A stretch of 15,975 nt of DNA from Clostridia bacterium (GCA_027335515.1 DAHWHT010000253.1:1-15975); one strand, 5' to 3'; positions 8,195-15,717 are shown, counted from the stretch's first letter. The notes: generated by a model not told the origin, from the sequence alone. Made by a program: numbers and translations.

Positions 8195-8476
8195 CCCGCC
8201 GCCGCGCGCTACCCTACGCCATTCCCCGCGTGCCGCCATGGGGTGGGACCGTGAGGGGCCGTCGCTTTGGGCGGCGTACCCGGGTGGGGGGGGGGACCGA
8301 CGGGGGACCGACGGCCCGCACCTGCGGACACCTGCGGGTGGGCAGAGAGCCTCCCGCCAAACGCACTCTGGCCAGGGCCGGCGCTCCACGGCGGCAGGCC
8401 TGGCTGCGGCAGGACGCGCCGCGCCCCTCGGGAATAGCCCGCACATGGACGCCGCACGCCGACCCCAGACGGTACG
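8195..8476. other. Non-coding stretch between urease operon and Nudix gene
   Basis: No convincing gene is seen here: the open frames have Arg/Pro-rich compositions typical of GC-driven shadow frames. The stretch contains a run of ten G (8286-8295) and a tandem 11-base repeat GGGGGACCGAC (8291-8301, 8302-8312). It also has an inverted repeat CCCGCA/TGCGGG (8315-8320, 8333-8338). The Nudix promoter should lie here, but no clear -35/-10 pair is visible. Confidence 0.5.
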
Positions 8477-8953
8477 GTGCCCCAGGCCCCACGGGATGCC
8501 CTCGGTGTGATCCGAACCGCCGCACGGGCGCTACTGCTCCAAGACGGCGCCGTCCTGACCATCCGGTACGTGGACAAACACGGCGCGTACTACGCCCTGC
8601 CCGGCGGTGGGCAGCGCGAAGGCGAACCCCTGCATCAGACCTTGCTCCGGGAATGCCGTGAAGAGATCGGCGTCGATGTCGCTCCGGGCGACCTGCTCTT
8701 TGTCCGCGAATGGATCGACCCTGCGCGCACCATCCATCAGGTCGAGTTCGTCTTCTCGGCCACCGCTCCCAGGATCACCCGGATGGCCTCCTCGGTACCG
8801 GACGGCGACCAGGTCGGCATCGAGTGGCTACCGCTGAGCACCGTCGCGAACCGCCGGTTGTATCCCCTGGAGATCCGGACGTTCCTTTCGAACATCTCGA
8901 ACATCACCGACGGCGCGACCCCGCCGCCGGTGTACCTTGGATCCGGAACGTAG
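8477..8953 (+). CDS. Nudix hydrolase family protein
   Basis: This is a protein of up to 158 residues that hydrolyses a nucleoside diphosphate linked to another moiety; the specific substrate is unknown. The Nudix box is complete: GX5EX7REUXEEXGU is met by G44, E50, R58-E59, E62-E63 and G65 (GGQREGEPLHQTLLRECREE, then IGV). The N-terminal strand (RTAARALLLQDGAVLTIRY) and LPGGG are typical. The C-terminal part (VGIEWLPLSTVANRRLYP) is the usual Nudix beta/alpha cap. The GTG at 8477 has no clear ribosome site, and GTG 8507, which begins just before the domain, is equally plausible (148 residues). It stands alone between the urease operon and a convergent gene, so context does not indicate its substrate. 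Confidence 0.9.
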   Translation: MPQAPRDALGVIRTAARALLLQDGAVLTIRYVDKHGAYYALPGGGQREGEPLHQTLLRECREEIGVDVAPGDLLFVREWIDPARTIHQVEFVFSATAPRITRMASSVPDGDQVGIEWLPLSTVANRRLYPLEIRTFLSNISNITDGATPPPVYLGSGT

Positions 8954-9037
8954 GGTCTTTGACGGGCGCGCCGGACATACCACGGCCCGCCGCTCGCTCC
9001 GTGGGCGAAGGTCTCCACGTTCTGGGGCCTCGGAACG

Positions 9038-9055
9038 CCGGCGACCGCACGCCGG
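9038..9055. terminator. Small hairpin in convergent intergenic region
   Basis: CCGGCG (9038-9043) and CGCCGG (9050-9055) form a 6-bp GC stem with a six-base loop. It lies between the Nudix gene and the convergent GH38-like gene, so a bidirectional transcription stop is possible. No T tract is present, and the evidence is only the symmetry and position. Confidence 0.25.
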
Positions 9056-9106
9056 GGCTGGCGCGCCTCCCTCCCTGGGACCCGCGATACGCGCTACACG
9101 CCTCGG

Positions 9107-11152
9107 TCATTCTTTGGGCTTGAACGTAAGGCGAAACCTGAAGCGGGCGTCTTGCCCGTACCACTGAGGGAAATTGGTTCCCCACACGTTGTTGTACAGG
9201 TTGACGTGGATCCCCTCTGAAACGTCAGGCTGCCGGTTGTTAAAGTCCAGCAGCGACGGCTCGCCCGGCGCGACAAGGGGGGCATCCGGCGTTTCGACGA
9301 GCAGCTGGTCCCCATCGTCGCGGTACCATGCACTGCGGTCGACGGCATGGAGGTGGCGGTTGCCATTTTCGATGACGTCGCGCGGGTCCACCCATTCGTT
9401 CATCTTGTCCAGCCGCCACTGCCCCCCGGCGGAAACGGTGGGGACAAACGAGCACCAGATCGCCTCGGGCAACCGGGATACCGACTTGTGGAACCACTGC
9501 AGCTCGATTTGGATCGACGGCTCATCCTTGGGGAAGGTGTATGCGACGACGATGTCGCGCGGCGCCCCGTACCGCTGCACGCCCTCTTGCGGCATCGCGA
9601 GCATCAGGATCAGACCGTCGCCCGCATCATCGGTCCTGCGGTGCACGCCCACGAGACGGGGCAGCCACCACCGATGCTCGGCCTGCGCCGCCTCCAACCC
9701 CGGCTTGGCAAAGTCACCTCGCACCATGGGCAGGTGGAGACGGTGCGGGACGATGTATTGGTGCAGGAACCGCTCGTACTCTGCGGCCGAGAAGGTCTGG
9801 TAACGGACGAGCGCAAGGGTGCGCCCCTCGGATACCCATACGCGTCCCGTTTGCTTCGCGGCGAGGTGGGATAGGGCGCCGTGCCGCGGATCGAGTCGAA
9901 GTTTGAAGTGCGTCGTCTCCATGACCGCAGACACGTCCGGAACCGGGGTCCAGCCGGCCAGGTTTGGCCGCGCGGGGACAAGACCGGCCAGTCTCTCCTG
10001 TGCCTCGCGCTCCAGAACCTCGTCCTGCAGCGCCGCAATGGCGGCATCCACGTAGGCGCGTTGCTCCGCCCATGATGCCTCCAGGGCCCGATACTTGGCG
10101 TCCGACCTGACTGCCTGGAACGCCGCGGCGTCGTGGTTTCGCGGATCGGCCAGGTGCGTCTTCACGTCCAAACCCCAGGTGTGCTCCGGGACGAGGAGCA
10201 GGGCGCGGCTGAAGCGGGCCGAAGCGGCGTCGGCGTCGCACAGCCGCCCCTGCTCCAGCCACTGCCGCCGCAGTCGCGCGAGTTCCCGGTACGCGGCGAT
10301 CTTCGTCGGGTCGGCCCCGACGCCGTGGATCCAGGTGTCGCCGATCTCCTGCGTCACCACAGGCAAATCCGCCCTGACGCGCTGGAGGGCCATGGCGAAG
10401 CGATCCAGCGTGGAAGCGACCACCGCCGCCCCAGGAAACCGTTCGCGCAATTGCTGAAAGACCGCATGCACCTGCTCCGGGGATTGTGGGCCGCGGTTGT
10501 CGCCGGTGTGGGCGAAGGCGACCGCCTCGTCGAGCCCGGGTACGACGGTCCCCGCGGACCCGTAGGTGGGATCGTACATGACCAGGACTTCGGCCCCGCC
10601 GCTATCCCGCCAGACGAACACCGGCGGCACGACGGGCATACTGCATACAGAATTGACGCCGATGTGGAGAAAGCGAATCCCGGCGGCGGCCAGGAGGGGG
10701 ACGATTCCGCGCGTGTGCCCAGGTACGTCGCTCATTTTCGCGGCGATCGTGCGCTTGCCAAAACGGGCGTCCAGGTCTTGGGCGAGGCGGAGGCCGGCCT
10801 GAAAGAGCGAGGGATCGACCAGTTCGCTGTGCGTGGTGAAGGGCAGGCCGTGCCACGCGACATCCCCCGCGGCGATGGCCTCCTCCATGCGTCGGCGCTC
10901 TTGGCCTGAGGCGCGCTCCAGATACTCGTACAGCAGCCAGGAGCCGGTGGTCCAAACGAAACGCTCACCCCCGGCGCGCTCCCGGAGCGCCGCGGCAAGC
11001 CGCATCGCCGCGGGAATGAAGCGCGTCATGTAGCGGTCGACGACCGAAGCGGCGTAATCGGTGAAACCGATGTCCAAATGCGTTTTGAAGATTACATGCA
11101 CCACACGAATCTGCGGGTCGGTCTCCACGCTCGACGCCCCGCGTTGCGCCAT
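9107..11152 (-). CDS. GH38-superfamily-like protein (DUF5054 type)
   Basis: This is a 681-residue protein that I recognise as a divergent member of the glycoside hydrolase 38 (alpha-mannosidase) superfamily, of the kind annotated DUF5054. The N-terminal catalytic barrel shows FKTHLDIGFTD, whose His25-x-Asp27 matches the GH38 zinc-binding HxD. It also has AWHGLPFTTHSELVD (about 99-113) and AAKMSDVPGHTRG, where Asp142 sits where GH38 has its nucleophile/metal ligand. The C-terminal half (about 400-681) is beta-rich and resembles the GH38 beta-sandwich region (e.g. VAYTFPKDEPSIQIELQWFHKS and NNVWGTNFPQWY). No signal peptide is seen, so it is likely cytoplasmic. The start is ATG with GGAGG eight bases upstream. 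It is divergent from two sugar-type oxidoreductases, which suggests glycoside breakdown. The substrate is unknown. Confidence 0.8.
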   Translation of the reverse strand: MAQRGASSVETDPQIRVVHVIFKTHLDIGFTDYAASVVDRYMTRFIPAAMRLAAALRERAGGERFVWTTGSWLLYEYLERASGQERRRMEEAIAAGDVAWHGLPFTTHSELVDPSLFQAGLRLAQDLDARFGKRTIAAKMSDVPGHTRGIVPLLAAAGIRFLHIGVNSVCSMPVVPPVFVWRDSGGAEVLVMYDPTYGSAGTVVPGLDEAVAFAHTGDNRGPQSPEQVHAVFQQLRERFPGAAVVASTLDRFAMALQRVRADLPVVTQEIGDTWIHGVGADPTKIAAYRELARLRRQWLEQGRLCDADAASARFSRALLLVPEHTWGLDVKTHLADPRNHDAAAFQAVRSDAKYRALEASWAEQRAYVDAAIAALQDEVLEREAQERLAGLVPARPNLAGWTPVPDVSAVMETTHFKLRLDPRHGALSHLAAKQTGRVWVSEGRTLALVRYQTFSAAEYERFLHQYIVPHRLHLPMVRGDFAKPGLEAAQAEHRWWLPRLVGVHRRTDDAGDGLILMLAMPQEGVQRYGAPRDIVVAYTFPKDEPSIQIELQWFHKSVSRLPEAIWCSFVPTVSAGGQWRLDKMNEWVDPRDVIENGNRHLHAVDRSAWYRDDGDQLLVETPDAPLVAPGEPSLLDFNNRQPDVSEGIHVNLYNNVWGTNFPQWYGQDARFRFRLTFKPKE

Positions 11153-11225
11153 AGGTCACGCCTCCGCTCGCAGGCCTGAAACGCCGGGGGCCACACGCGC
11201 CATGGGGATCTCGCTGCGCGGTGGA

Positions 11226-11242
11226 GACCAGACGCGGTGGTC
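11226..11242. promoter_or_regulatory. GACCA-N7-TGGTC palindrome upstream of GH38-like gene
   Basis: A perfect 5-7-5 inverted repeat about 75 bases upstream of the GH38-like start, in the right place for an operator of that gene. No regulator consensus is recognised, and chance is possible in GC-rich DNA. Confidence 0.3.
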
Positions 11243-11631
11243 GCCGCGCAGCCCACGGGTCGCCGATGGCGCGGCCACGCGATGGAATCCCCCAACGCCA
11301 ACCGCCGCCATCGGGCAGGCGGTGGGGGTTACCCGTGCGCAACGAAGACCAGGCCGAATGCTACCACAGCAAGTCCAAAGGAACGCGCCGGAGCGCGCGT
11401 CCAGCACGCTCCAACACGCGGATGGAGCGTCCGGGGGCTCGCGTCGTTCGCAGCCGCCCCCCACCCGACCTCGGCCTGCGCCGACCCGTCGCCACGGCGC
11501 GGTTCCGCAGCGCGATTCCCTGCGGGCGTAACCCGCCTTCCACCAGCCGCTGCGCACGCTTCCCCCCGCCGTCGACGGCCGCACCCGCGTCCGGTATGCC
11601 TTCCGACCGATCGATGGACGCGATGGGCAAT

Positions 11632-11643
11632 ATGTCCGAACAA
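11632..11643. promoter_or_regulatory. Operator-like element ATGTCCGAACAA (distal copy)
   Basis: Matches the 14091-14102 element TTGTCCGTACAA in ten of twelve bases. It lies 87 bases upstream of the proximal copy at 11719-11730, in the same orientation. Paired sites at this spacing could support DNA looping by a dimeric or tetrameric repressor. It is weaker than the other two copies. Confidence 0.4.
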
Positions 11644-11718
11644 CGCAGGCCAAGGCAGGCCCCGCCCGCGGAGGGAAGAAGCACGGGAACGGCCGCAGCG
11701 CCTGGTCGCGGCGGCTAC

Positions 11719-11730
11719 TTGTCCGTACAT
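11719..11730. promoter_or_regulatory. Operator-like element TTGTCCGTACAT ahead of oxidoreductase gene
   Basis: Eleven of its twelve bases are identical to the element at 14091-14102. It is nearly palindromic (TTGT....ACA) and lies 29 bases before the ATG at 11760, where a bound repressor would block transcription. The shape resembles GntR-family operators such as the Bacillus AraR consensus TTGTACGTACAA. That similarity is recalled, not tested. Confidence 0.5.
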
Positions 11731-11759
11731 TGGGAGGGAAGGGGCAGACGCCCCAAGCA

Positions 11760-12833
11760 ATGGCACAGGTGACAACGACGCGTTCTTCCGCCGCGATCCC
11801 GTGCGCCGTCATCGGTTACGGCGCGGCCTTCAACCAGGGCCGCAGCCATGCCCGCCAGATCTCCGAAACCCCGGGTTTGCAACTGGCCGCGATCTGCGAT
11901 ATCGCCCCCGAACGCGCGGCCGCCGCCGAGACGGACTTCCCCGGGGTCCGCGGGTTCACCGACCTCGGTCGCCTGCTGACCGAAGTGAAGCCGGGCCTCG
12001 TGGCCGTGGTCGTGCCCCACAACCGACACGCCGCGACGGCCATCCAATGCCTGCGGGCGGGCGCGCACGTCGTCGTTGAAAAGCCCATGGCCATCACGGT
12101 CGCGGAGTGCAACGCCATGATCGCCGCAGCCCGCGATGCCGACCGCGTACTGACGGTTTACCATAACCGCCGCTGGGACGGCGACTTCCTCACGGCCCGC
12201 GCCCTGATCCGCGACGGGGTGATCGGCGAGGTGTTTCACATTGAGTATTTCAGCGGTGGCTACGGCCGCCCCGGCGGCGGCTGGCGGTCGGACAAGGCGG
12301 TGTCGGGCGGCGCCTTTTACGACTGGGGCGCCCACAGCGTCGACTGGGTGCTGGGACTGATGGACGCGCCGTTGCGTTCGGTTACCGGGTTCTTTCACAA
12401 GCGTCTCTGGCACGAAGTCACCAACGAGGACCAGGTTCAGGCCGTGCTGCGCTTTGCGGACGACCGGGTTGCCGACGTGCAGCAGTCGCACCTCTCGCTG
12501 GGCCCCAAGCCGCGGTGGCGCATCCTGGGTACGGGCGGGGCCATCCTGGACACCGGCCAGCGCACCGGTGACCGGGCGCGCCCCTGCTTTACGGTGCGGG
12601 TGCCGGTGGCCGGCCACGCGGCGGAGTTCCAGGTCCCGTTTCAAGAGTCGGCCGGGGGCCACTTCTACCCGGAGCTTTACGGCCACCTCACGGAGGGGGC
12701 GCCGCTGGCGGTCACACCCGAATCGGCGCGGCGGGTCATTGCGGTTCTGGAGGGCGCGGAGCGTTCGGCCGCCGCGGGGCAGGCGGTGGCGATCCCGCAC
12801 GAGGAGGCATTCGAGCACCCGCACTGCCGTTGA
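11760..12833 (+). CDS. Gfo/Idh/MocA family NAD(P)-dependent oxidoreductase (first)
   Basis: This is a 357-residue oxidoreductase predicted to oxidise or reduce a hydroxyl of a sugar, inositol or sugar-derived compound. The N-terminal Rossmann domain begins with CAVIGYGAAFNQG (15-27) and has the acidic strand end ICDIAPERAAAAE. The family EKP motif is intact (VVVEKPMAITVAECN, Glu107-Lys108-Pro109). The C-terminal half has YHNRRWDGDF (134-143) and the catalytic signature GGAFYDWGAHSVDWVLGL, with Asp188, His192 and Asp195 in the D-x-G-x-H-x-x-D pattern. The ATG at 11760 is preferred because it starts just before the domain. The purine-rich GGGAGGGAAGGGG is 15 bases upstream, with a small hairpin in between that may shorten the effective spacing. 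Substrate is not deducible. Confidence 0.9.
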   Translation: MAQVTTTRSSAAIPCAVIGYGAAFNQGRSHARQISETPGLQLAAICDIAPERAAAAETDFPGVRGFTDLGRLLTEVKPGLVAVVVPHNRHAATAIQCLRAGAHVVVEKPMAITVAECNAMIAAARDADRVLTVYHNRRWDGDFLTARALIRDGVIGEVFHIEYFSGGYGRPGGGWRSDKAVSGGAFYDWGAHSVDWVLGLMDAPLRSVTGFFHKRLWHEVTNEDQVQAVLRFADDRVADVQQSHLSLGPKPRWRILGTGGAILDTGQRTGDRARPCFTVRVPVAGHAAEFQVPFQESAGGHFYPELYGHLTEGAPLAVTPESARRVIAVLEGAERSAAAGQAVAIPHEEAFEHPHCR

Positions 12834-12854
12834 TCAAGGTCCGTTCAAAGGGGC

Positions 12855-12873
12855 GGGCCGTGGGGTCCGGCCC
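12855..12873 (+). other. Intercistronic stem-loop between the two oxidoreductase genes
   Basis: GGGCCG (12855-12860) and CGGCCC (12868-12873) form a 6-bp stem with loop TGGGGTC, in the 98-base gap between the two oxidoreductase genes. No T tract follows. It could stabilise or partly attenuate the transcript. The two genes are probably still one operon. Confidence 0.3.
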
Positions 12874-12931
12874 AAGGGGGGTGGCGGAGACGACGAGGCA
12901 GACCGGACCGGCTGGTGGAGACGGGGACGCC

Positions 12932-13933
12932 ATGGGTGTGGCAATGCTGTCATTTGCGCATACGCATGCCGACGGATACGCGCGCCAGGTCCGCGACCAT
13001 CCGCGCACGCGGCTCGTGGCGGTCTGGGACGAGGACGCAAACCGCGGGCGGGCGGCGGCCCAGCGCTACGGCGTGCCGTTCGAGCCCGAACTTGAGGCGG
13101 TACTGGCGCGTCCGGACGTCGCGGGCGTCGTCTGCACCGCGCCCTCGGCCCTGCATCCACGGGTACTGCTGGCCAGCGCTCAGGCCGGACGGCACATCTT
13201 TACCGAAAAGGTACTTGCCCTGACCGTTGCCGATTGCGACCGCATCCTGGAAGCCGTCCAGGCGGCGGGGGTGCGCCTGACCGTCTCCATGCCGGCGCTG
13301 TGCGATGCCGAACTGCGTTGGCTCAAAGCGGCGCTGGACGCCGAACGCTTCGGCCGCGTCACCATGCTGCGCGTGCGCATCGGACACAGCGCTGCCCTGG
13401 AGCGCTGGTTTCCGCCATCGTCGTGGTTCGGGGATCCCGGGCAGGCCGGCGGCGGCGCCCTCATGGATTTGGGCTGCCATCCCGTCTACCGGATGCGCCA
13501 CCTGATGGGAGAGCCTTTGGCGCTGACGGCACGCATGACCAACGTGGCCGGCACCTACGGCATCGACGACAACGGCGCCGTGTTGTTGGAATTCCCGGGT
13601 GGGGCCCTTGGCATCGTCGAAGCTTCCTGGGTGCAGCGAGGCGGGCCTGAGGGGCTGGCGCTGTATGGGACGGCCGGGTGGGCCCTTTTGGGATACCCCG
13701 GAGCGCCCCTGCGCTGTGGGGGCGAGGCATTCACCGGCGGCCAGGGGGGCAGTCTGCTGCCCGGCAACCTGCCACCCGCATGGCGGCCGCCGCTGCAGCA
13801 GTGGATCGAGGCGGTGCTGGACGGTACCGAACCCGAACTGCGCCCGGAATGGGGCCGGCAACTGACCGAGATCCTGCAGGCCGCCTACACCTCAAACCGT
13901 GATGGCTGCACCGTCCGCTGGCCGGTCGGCTGA
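12932..13933 (+). CDS. Gfo/Idh/MocA family protein (second, with atypical cofactor motifs)
   Basis: This is a 333-residue protein clearly of the Gfo/Idh/MocA fold. After the first strand, RLVAVWDEDANRGRAAAQRY (28-46) is the usual strand-beta2/alpha region, and VVCTAPSALHP and HIFTEK follow. The C-terminal half has GGGALMDLGCHPVYRMRHLMG (173-193). Three departures are visible. The glycine-rich loop is replaced by MLSFAHTHADGYA (5-17). EKP is EKV (92-94). The D-x-G-x-H motif (Asp179, His183) lacks the usual trailing Asp. Such FAHxHAxxY proteins occur as a subgroup in the family, but their reaction is not known to me. ATG 12932 begins at the domain, with GGTGGAG upstream; an in-frame TTG at 12830 would add 34 low-complexity residues. 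Confidence 0.85.
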   Translation: MGVAMLSFAHTHADGYARQVRDHPRTRLVAVWDEDANRGRAAAQRYGVPFEPELEAVLARPDVAGVVCTAPSALHPRVLLASAQAGRHIFTEKVLALTVADCDRILEAVQAAGVRLTVSMPALCDAELRWLKAALDAERFGRVTMLRVRIGHSAALERWFPPSSWFGDPGQAGGGALMDLGCHPVYRMRHLMGEPLALTARMTNVAGTYGIDDNGAVLLEFPGGALGIVEASWVQRGGPEGLALYGTAGWALLGYPGAPLRCGGEAFTGGQGGSLLPGNLPPAWRPPLQQWIEAVLDGTEPELRPEWGRQLTEILQAAYTSNRDGCTVRWPVG

Positions 13934-13942
13934 CGACCGGCC
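13920..13942 (+). terminator. Hairpin spanning the stop codon of the second oxidoreductase
   Basis: GGCCGGTCG (13920-13928) and CGACCGGCC (13934-13942) make a perfect 9-bp stem. The five-base loop GCTGA contains the TGA stop. It lacks a T tract. Translation to the stop would disrupt the stem, so it can only form after ribosome release; it could mark the end of the oxidoreductase operon. Confidence 0.4.
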
Positions 13943-13958
13943 CCCGGGGCTGGGGGGT

Positions 13959-14009
13959 GCGGCCGGGAGGGGTGGGGCAGGCGGCTGGCGACCCCACCCC
14001 CTGGGCCGC
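13959..14009 (+). terminator. Large imperfect GC hairpin downstream of oxidoreductase operon
   Basis: Outer arms GCGGCC (13959-13964) and GGCCGC (14004-14009) enclose a perfect 9-bp stem GGGGTGGGG/CCCCACCCC (13969-13977, 13992-14000). They are separated by a small internal loop, and the end loop is 14 bases. Together with the adjacent 13920-13942 hairpin it probably ends transcription of the oxidoreductase unit. No T-run is present. Confidence 0.4.
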
Positions 14010-14319
14010 CGCCAGCGCCATGGGTGCGTCGGGCACGGCGTCGGCCGGTGGTGCCTGACCGGGGGGATCGCGGCAGACCGCTTTCTCGTGTTGTCCGTAC
14101 AATAAGCCCACTCGCCCCCCGCCGAGCGAAACCGAACTTCTCGTACACGCTCAGAGCGTTGGAAGAAACCGTCCCGCTCCAGGCTTGGGGGAAGTGCGAA
14201 CGCCAGCAGGATCTCGGCCAACTTGACCGAACAAGTCGCCGCAATCCAGGCCACCGGCCCGCACCGACACGGTCCCCCGCCGCGCTGGCCCCTGGGATCC
14301 CCTTAGGAGGTGTCCAGAC
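14010..14319. other. Upstream region and long leader of sugar-binding protein gene
   Basis: No gene is seen in these 310 bases. It includes the TTGTCCGTACAA element with an overlapping -10-like TACAAT, then over 200 bases up to the GTG start at 14320. If transcription starts near 14110 the leader is unusually long. I could not match it to any riboswitch class. TAGGAGG (14304-14310) is the ribosome-binding site. Confidence 0.5.
14091..14103 (+). promoter_or_regulatory. TTGTCCGTACAA operator-like element overlapping a TACAAT -10 candidate
   Basis: The 12-mer is palindromic at ten of twelve positions and shares 11 bases with the site at 11719. TACAAT (14098-14103) differs from the -10 consensus at one base, so a bound protein would cover the promoter. 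No good -35 lies at 16-18 bases upstream, so the promoter call is weaker than the operator call. Confidence 0.5.
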
Positions 14320-15717
14320 GTGCAGGATCCTTCTGGCGATCGTCCCCGCCCATCCGCTTGGTCGCGACGCAGCCTGTTGCGCAGCAGCACCGCACTGGCT
14401 CTGGGGGGCAGCGGGGCTGTCCTCGCTGCCTGTGGCAGCGCCGCCAACACCCCGAGCAAGACCACGTCCTCGTCGAGCACCGCGGCCCCGGCGGTCCACA
14501 AGACCATCCGTCTGGTTGGCAATTTCCCGCACCTGCCCAACGACCCGACGCTGGTTGGCCAAGTGCTCAAGGCGTTCACCAAGGCCAACCCCCGCATCGA
14601 GGTCACGCCCCAAAAGACGCCCCCGCCTGCCCAGAAGTTGGTGACGCTGGTGGAGGCGGGCCAAGCCCCCGACTTCTTTGTCACCACCAACACGTTTGTC
14701 TCCGCCCTGTACCAGCAGAAGGCCGTCATCGACCTCTCGCACTACGCCAAGCTCAACCGTTCCGCAAGCATGATGCGCGACATCCCCTCTTCGATCCTCA
14801 ACGCCCAGCGCACGACCAGCGGTCAGCAGATGGCCATCCCGTCCAAGGCCGCGACCATGGGCGTCTATTACAACGTGGACGGCTTTCGCGCCGCCCACGT
14901 ACCGCTTCCGACAGCGGGGTGGACCTACGCGGACTTCCGCAACGCAATCCTGCGCCTCACCAACGCATCCAAGAAGGTGTGGGGCACCGGCGGCGACCCC
15001 TGGAGATTCTCCGTGGAGAACGCCGTCGCCTGGGGTTCGGAATGGGTACCGCCCAACAACCCGGTCACCCTCAACTACAACTCCAAGATCGTCGCCGGCG
15101 AGACCTACATCCAAGACCTGCGCTATGTTGACAAGAGTTGGATGCCGGGCAGCATCATGAACTGGAGCAAGTCGTTCCCCAGCGCCCAGATGATGACCAT
15201 TCGCCAAAACAGCTACTCGCTGTTGGCCTATGGCAAGGCCATCAACGGCAGTTTCCGCTGGAGCACGGCACCCGTGCCGGCCGGACCGGCGCGCCAAGCG
15301 GCCTCGGTTTCCACCAACGCCTGGATGATCACCTCCAGTTCGAAGAACCCGGACGCCGCCTGGGAAGCCGTGCTCTTCGGCCACAGTCCGACGTTTTGGA
15401 ACATCGTCATCCCGGTCAGCGGTACCATCCCGCCGCAACTCTCGATGCTGGCCTCGTGGCGCAGCTTGATGTCCAAGCACTCGGTGCTCAAGGGTGTGGA
15501 CCTGACCGCCTGGACCGACCCCATTGAGAAGAACACCCTGACCGTCCAGCCGGTGTTCAAGTACGACAACGGCCACGCCTGGCATTGGTGGGGCAACGCG
15601 GTCGGCAGTTGTTTGACGGGCACGCCGCCCAAGGGGGACACCAACGTGGCCAGCACCTTCAAGGCGGCGTCGGTGGCCACGAACGCCTACGAGAAGTCTC
15701 TCGCCGCCAAGGGCTGA
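14320..15717 (+). CDS. Extracellular solute-binding lipoprotein, sugar ABC transporter (Tat-type)
   Basis: This is a 465-residue family-1 type binding protein predicted to capture a sugar or oligosaccharide at the cell surface for an ABC importer. The N-terminus carries a twin-arginine motif SRRSLLR (15-21), a hydrophobic stretch, and a lipobox LAAC with Cys38. It is therefore likely exported folded and lipid-anchored. A Ser/Thr linker (about 40-58) precedes the receptor domain. Receptor features include NFPHLPNDPTLVGQVLKAFT, KANPRIEVTP, VTLVEAGQAPDFFVTTN, VIDLSHYAK, MAIPSKAATMGVYYNVDGF and STNAWMITSSSKNPDAAWEA. The last is the typical C-terminal lobe of CUT1 sugar receptors. GTG start, TAGGAGG nine bases upstream. 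No permease genes are in the window; they may lie to the right. Confidence 0.9.
   Translation: MQDPSGDRPRPSAWSRRSLLRSSTALALGGSGAVLAACGSAANTPSKTTSSSSTAAPAVHKTIRLVGNFPHLPNDPTLVGQVLKAFTKANPRIEVTPQKTPPPAQKLVTLVEAGQAPDFFVTTNTFVSALYQQKAVIDLSHYAKLNRSASMMRDIPSSILNAQRTTSGQQMAIPSKAATMGVYYNVDGFRAAHVPLPTAGWTYADFRNAILRLTNASKKVWGTGGDPWRFSVENAVAWGSEWVPPNNPVTLNYNSKIVAGETYIQDLRYVDKSWMPGSIMNWSKSFPSAQMMTIRQNSYSLLAYGKAINGSFRWSTAPVPAGPARQAASVSTNAWMITSSSKNPDAAWEAVLFGHSPTFWNIVIPVSGTIPPQLSMLASWRSLMSKHSVLKGVDLTAWTDPIEKNTLTVQPVFKYDNGHAWHWWGNAVGSCLTGTPPKGDTNVASTFKAASVATNAYEKSLAAKG

Larger units (their letters stand above)
11153..11759. other. Long divergent intergenic region (GH38-like / oxidoreductase)
   Basis: About 600 bases with no credible gene; the open frames on both strands are Arg/Pro/Ala-rich and match no family. 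It holds candidate control elements: GACCA-N7-TGGTC (11226-11242), an inverted repeat CCGATGGCG/CGCCATCGG (11263-11271, 11306-11314), and two copies of the TTGTCCGTACAA-like element. A small hairpin GGGGC-AGAC-GCCCC (11741-11754) lies just ahead of the oxidoreductase ATG. Promoters for both divergent units must lie here, though no strong -35/-10 pair stands out. Confidence 0.55.

Noticed and set aside
11153..11759. Small gene hidden in the long divergent intergenic region
   Set aside because: Open frames on both strands are Arg/Pro-rich, lack convincing ribosome sites and match no protein family.
14104..14319. Known riboswitch ahead of the sugar-binding protein gene
   Set aside because: No conserved core of any class I can recall was found by eye; only generic pairing is present.
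13885..15585. Long minus-strand open frame (566 codons) opposite the sugar-binding protein gene
   Set aside because: It is antisense to a well-supported binding protein with signal peptide and ribosome site, and matches no family.
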